Shown: piece after piece, positions 10,201 to 11,454 of the stretch
How the letters are laid out: each line of letters opens with the position of its first letter
Position numbering within the stretch: position 1 is the first letter of the stretch
NCBI GenBank assembly: GCA_021014945.1
Contig: MU266845.1
Span: forward strand, 1-11,454
Length of the DNA stretch: 11,454 nucleotides
Reading direction: 5' to 3'
Source: Leucogyrophana mollusca
Lineage: Eukaryota; Basidiomycota; Agaricomycetes; Boletales
Notes under the pieces: model-generated
Databases searched by the model: none
Seen by the model: only the letters and a program-made list of their open reading frames with translations
Told to the model about the DNA's origin: nothing
Translations under genes and position numbers: made by a program

Positions 10201-11454
10201 CCAGCGTCGGAGACGCGAAGGAGCTCATTACGGTGTCAGGTATCGACGAAGCCAATGTTACAATCATCGACGACTTCTATGCCTCAGCACAGGCCTGGCT
10301 CCACAGTAATGGCGTTCCTGATTTCGACGTTATCTTTAACTCGGCTGGTAAAGCTAGCTTCGCTCTCGGTGTCGACTTGTTATCAATCATCGGATCCTAT
10401 ATCCACAATCACACCGATGGCCAAAGCACACCTCAGCTGCCTTCTGGGGCTCCATCCACTCATGTCCTGCACATCAATAAACTTGCCACTACGTCGCCTT
10501 CGCGCCTCGCGCCTCTTCTGGCGTCAATTCTTGATGCCCACGCATCCCAGCCACTCAAAATACGTTCACAGGTTGTCCCGATCTCGGCAGTGTCTCAGGC
10601 CGACCTAACCTCCGTCGACTCGCTCGTCATTATCCCCGACAACACTCATTCTATTCGTGTGGACCCCAGTGGTCAGCTGTTCGACCCCCGCAAGAGCTAC
10701 GTCCTTATCGGCGGCTGCAGTGAACTTGGTGTTCGGATCACGGAATGGATGGCCATCCACGGAGCTCGTCATGTTCTGATGACAAGCCGTCGTGGCCCCA
10801 AGGGTCTGACCAAAGTCGACAACCTATATATCCACTACCTCCGTTCCACTGGAGTCCATATCGAAGTCATCGCGGCCGACGCCATCAGCAAGGAGCACAC
10901 TGCGGCAGTTATTAAGTCAGCAGAGAAGGCGGGACCCATCGGTGGCATCTTCGTGATGACCGTTGTTCTTCGCGACGCGAAATTCACCAACTTGAGCCAG
11001 CAAGCTTTCGACGAGGTCTATCAATCAAAAGTTGCGGTTTTGAACACCCTACTGAGCTGCGTGGAACCTGCTTCGCTCGACTTCATGTTGTTGTTCTCTA
11101 CTATTGGATCCGTTTTCGGGAACGCTGGACAGGCTGCTTACTGCGCCTCCCAACTGTGAGGCCCAATATACGTTACCTTCGCCTGTCCCCACTAATTCTC
11201 TTTTTCCCAGCTACCTCGATCGGATTGCAGACCTAATCCCCAACACGATCTCAATGTCATTCCCACCCATTACGGATTCTGGTATATTCAAGCGCCTCGT
11301 TCTTTCGAGCAAAGGGAAAGCCAACACTGCACAGCTCACAAAGACCGGCATGACGACCGCTCAAGTGTGCAACTTCATCGGTGACTCGTTAATCCGTCGT
11401 ATCGCGCATTACGTGCCTATGCTCGCGATCGGGGACGTTCCCGCCACATTCCCT
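4240..11454 (+). CDS. Highly reducing-type iterative type I polyketide synthase, 3' end outside window
   Basis: This gene encodes a cytosolic multidomain enzyme that builds a polyketide from acyl-CoA units. Inferred exons: 4240-4338, 4400-4454, 4516-4667, 4730-4931, 4998-5078, 5143-5254, 5312-5535, 5597-5678, 5737-5908, 5959-6665, 6721-7692, 7742-8902, 8953-9059, 9113-9840, 9889-10084, 10138-11155, 11211 to the edge. These total 6312 nt, or 2104 codons, without a stop. The start is supported by an in-frame TGA at 4222, an A at -3 and immediate entry into the KS N-terminus ([13 protein letters not shown]). Domain order is KS, AT, DH, a reduced methyltransferase/pseudo-KR linker, a degenerate ER and KR. 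An acyl carrier protein should follow beyond the edge. Introns are 48-66 nt. Two junctions are uncertain: the donor of intron 9 (5908/5909) and the acceptor of intron 13 (9112 or 9130). Family assignment is firm; the product cannot be predicted. No thioesterase, release domain or partner gene is visible. Confidence 0.93.
4255..6060 (+). other. Ketosynthase (KS) domain of the PKS
   Basis: The domain covers about residues 6-427 across exons 1-10. It performs the decarboxylative condensation that extends the chain. The catalytic triad is complete: Cys171 in DTACSAS (codon 5000-5002, just after intron 4), His306 in VELHATGT (5526-5528, just before intron 7) and His346 in KSNIGHAEG. The [13 protein letters not shown] motif closes the domain. 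Nine of the 16 introns fall inside it, several directly beside catalytic motifs. The intact active site and full length indicate a working KS. Confidence 0.93.
5909..5958 (+). other. Intron 9 of the PKS, probable GC-AG intron
   Basis: To join the conserved coding frames, this intron must end at CAG 5958. The best protein is obtained with a donor GAG/GCACGT, a 50 nt GC-AG intron. In-frame GT alternatives exist at 5897 (GTGCAA, 62 nt) and 5879 (GTGAGC, 80 nt), which delete 4 or 10 residues of the KS C-terminal region. The GT at 5913 gives the wrong frame with this acceptor. Homolog alignment or cDNA would decide. Confidence 0.5.
6361..7440 (+). other. Acyltransferase (AT) domain of the PKS
   Basis: This is about residues 528-870. 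It loads extender units onto the carrier protein. GQGPQH (535-540) marks the N-terminal part. The nucleophile is Ser629 in GHSIGE; its AGT codon is split by intron 10 (AG at 6664-6665, T at 6721). The second catalytic residue, His740, lies in a CAFHTPLM context. In type I AT domains an AFH-type motif goes with malonyl-CoA and YASH with methylmalonyl-CoA, so malonyl-CoA is the likely extender. The C-terminal [12 protein letters not shown] segment is typical. Confidence 0.9.
7608..8500 (+). other. Dehydratase (DH) domain of the PKS
   Basis: This is about residues 925-1206, a double-hotdog dehydratase. The catalytic His941 sits in [15 protein letters not shown]. The family pattern HxxxGxxxxP is kept except that the Gly is Asp945. 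The second catalytic residue is Asp1116 in [10 protein letters not shown], fitting DxxxQ with Gln1120. Intron 11 interrupts the domain right after the His motif (Gly953 codon split). Spacing between the two halves is normal. Activity is likely, but depends on the KR delivering a beta-hydroxy substrate. Confidence 0.8.
8545..9603 (+). other. Reduced methyltransferase-like and pseudo-ketoreductase linker of the PKS
   Basis: This is about residues 1221-1539. The first part (to about residue 1385) is where fungal reducing PKSs carry a C-methyltransferase. The text [11 protein letters not shown] (from 1340), then [12 protein letters not shown], resembles the late methyltransferase strands (canonical SFDLVIA and LLKPGGVLLLLE). 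The glycine-rich SAM-binding loop (ExGxGTGG) is absent, and the region is much shorter than the usual 350 or so residues. The second part (about 1437-1530, with a [18 protein letters not shown] stretch) matches the structural non-catalytic KR half that stabilises KR in related megasynthases. Activity as a methyltransferase is unlikely. The assignment rests on position and weak motif similarity. Confidence 0.55.
9060..9112 (+). other. Intron 13 of the PKS, acceptor uncertain
   Basis: The coding frame changes between about 9055 and 9130, which an intron explains without assuming a frameshift. Donor CAG/GTGTGT at 9060 has good consensus. Acceptor AAG at 9112 (53 nt) and acceptor CAG at 9130 (71 nt) both restore the downstream frame; they differ by six residues in a linker. 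The shorter form matches the size of neighbouring introns, and the longer has the better acceptor triplet. Confidence 0.55.
9604..10610 (+). other. Degenerate enoylreductase-like (ER) domain of the PKS
   Basis: This is about residues 1540-1842 and is recognisably MDR-fold. [22 protein letters not shown] corresponds to the family EAATLP...TA..aL segment, [32 protein letters not shown] to the NADPH-binding strand-turn-helix, and [13 protein letters not shown] to the VDVVLNSLSGE segment. Key features are missing: the turn GGVG is TAAG here (1683-1686), no GLNFRD-like segment is seen near the N-terminus, and no SRDxSF motif is seen. Intron 15 splits the codon of Ala1684 inside this turn. NADPH binding is probably weak or lost, so enoyl reduction is doubtful. 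Structural retention only is the favoured reading. Confidence 0.65.
10680..11454 (+). other. Ketoreductase (KR) domain of the PKS with altered active site
   Basis: This starts at about residue 1865 and runs to or close to the window edge. [11 protein letters not shown] (1871-1881) is the Rossmann entry; family members usually have TGGxGGLG, so the central Gly is Ser1878. [11 protein letters not shown] follows as the next strand. Against the SDR tetrad of PKS KRs (Lys, then Ser 24 residues later, Tyr 13 after that, Asn 4 further on), Lys1981 and Tyr2018 are kept, Ser is Thr2005 and Asn is Gln2022 (GQAAYCASQ). Intron 16 lies directly after Gln2022. Thr can in principle replace Ser; Gln for Asn is less common. 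Keto reduction may be retained, weakened or altered in stereochemistry. Confidence 0.75.

Noticed and set aside
4240..11454. Possibility that the PKS is a pseudogene
   Set aside because: Every frame change is explained by a short intron with acceptable borders, and the joined exons give 2104 codons with no stop and intact KS and AT active sites.

Overview
The window looks like nuclear DNA of a filamentous fungus, most likely an agaricomycete basidiomycete. The main gene is cut by many very short introns (48-66 nt), most with GT-AG borders and several with clear CTAAT-type branch points. This spacing, together with the protein's similarity to fungal reducing polyketide synthases, points to Basidiomycota. 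The species cannot be named from the sequence.

Layout. Positions 1-737 carry no recognisable gene. Positions 738-1928 (minus strand) hold one uninterrupted reading frame of 396 codons for a Ser/Pro/Arg-rich protein of unknown function with a strongly basic, nuclear-localisation-like patch. Positions 1929-4239 are a 2.3 kb divergent intergenic region with no convincing gene; its two ends carry likely core-promoter sequence for the genes on either side. From 4240 to the right edge runs the 5' 2104 codons of a type I iterative polyketide synthase (PKS) of the fungal highly reducing type. I reconstructed it by hand as 17 exons and 16 introns. It is cut by the window end just after the ketoreductase, so the expected acyl carrier protein lies outside.

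The PKS reads in order: ketosynthase (KS), acyltransferase (AT), dehydratase (DH), a reduced methyltransferase-like/pseudo-ketoreductase linker, a degenerate enoylreductase-like domain (ER), and ketoreductase (KR). KS and AT have complete catalytic residues: Cys171/His306/His346 and Ser629/His740, the latter in an AFH motif that suggests malonyl-CoA. DH keeps its His and Asp. The second half is unusual. The methyltransferase region has no glycine-rich SAM loop, the ER has lost most of its NADPH-binding glycines, and the KR has Thr for the catalytic Ser and Gln for the catalytic Asn while keeping Lys and Tyr. The frame stays open across all exons, so this is not a decayed pseudogene. The synthase probably has a reduced or altered reductive programme, which is the most interesting point of the window.

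No tailoring enzyme, transporter or pathway regulator is recognisable beside it in this window. The divergent minus-strand gene cannot be linked to the pathway from sequence alone.
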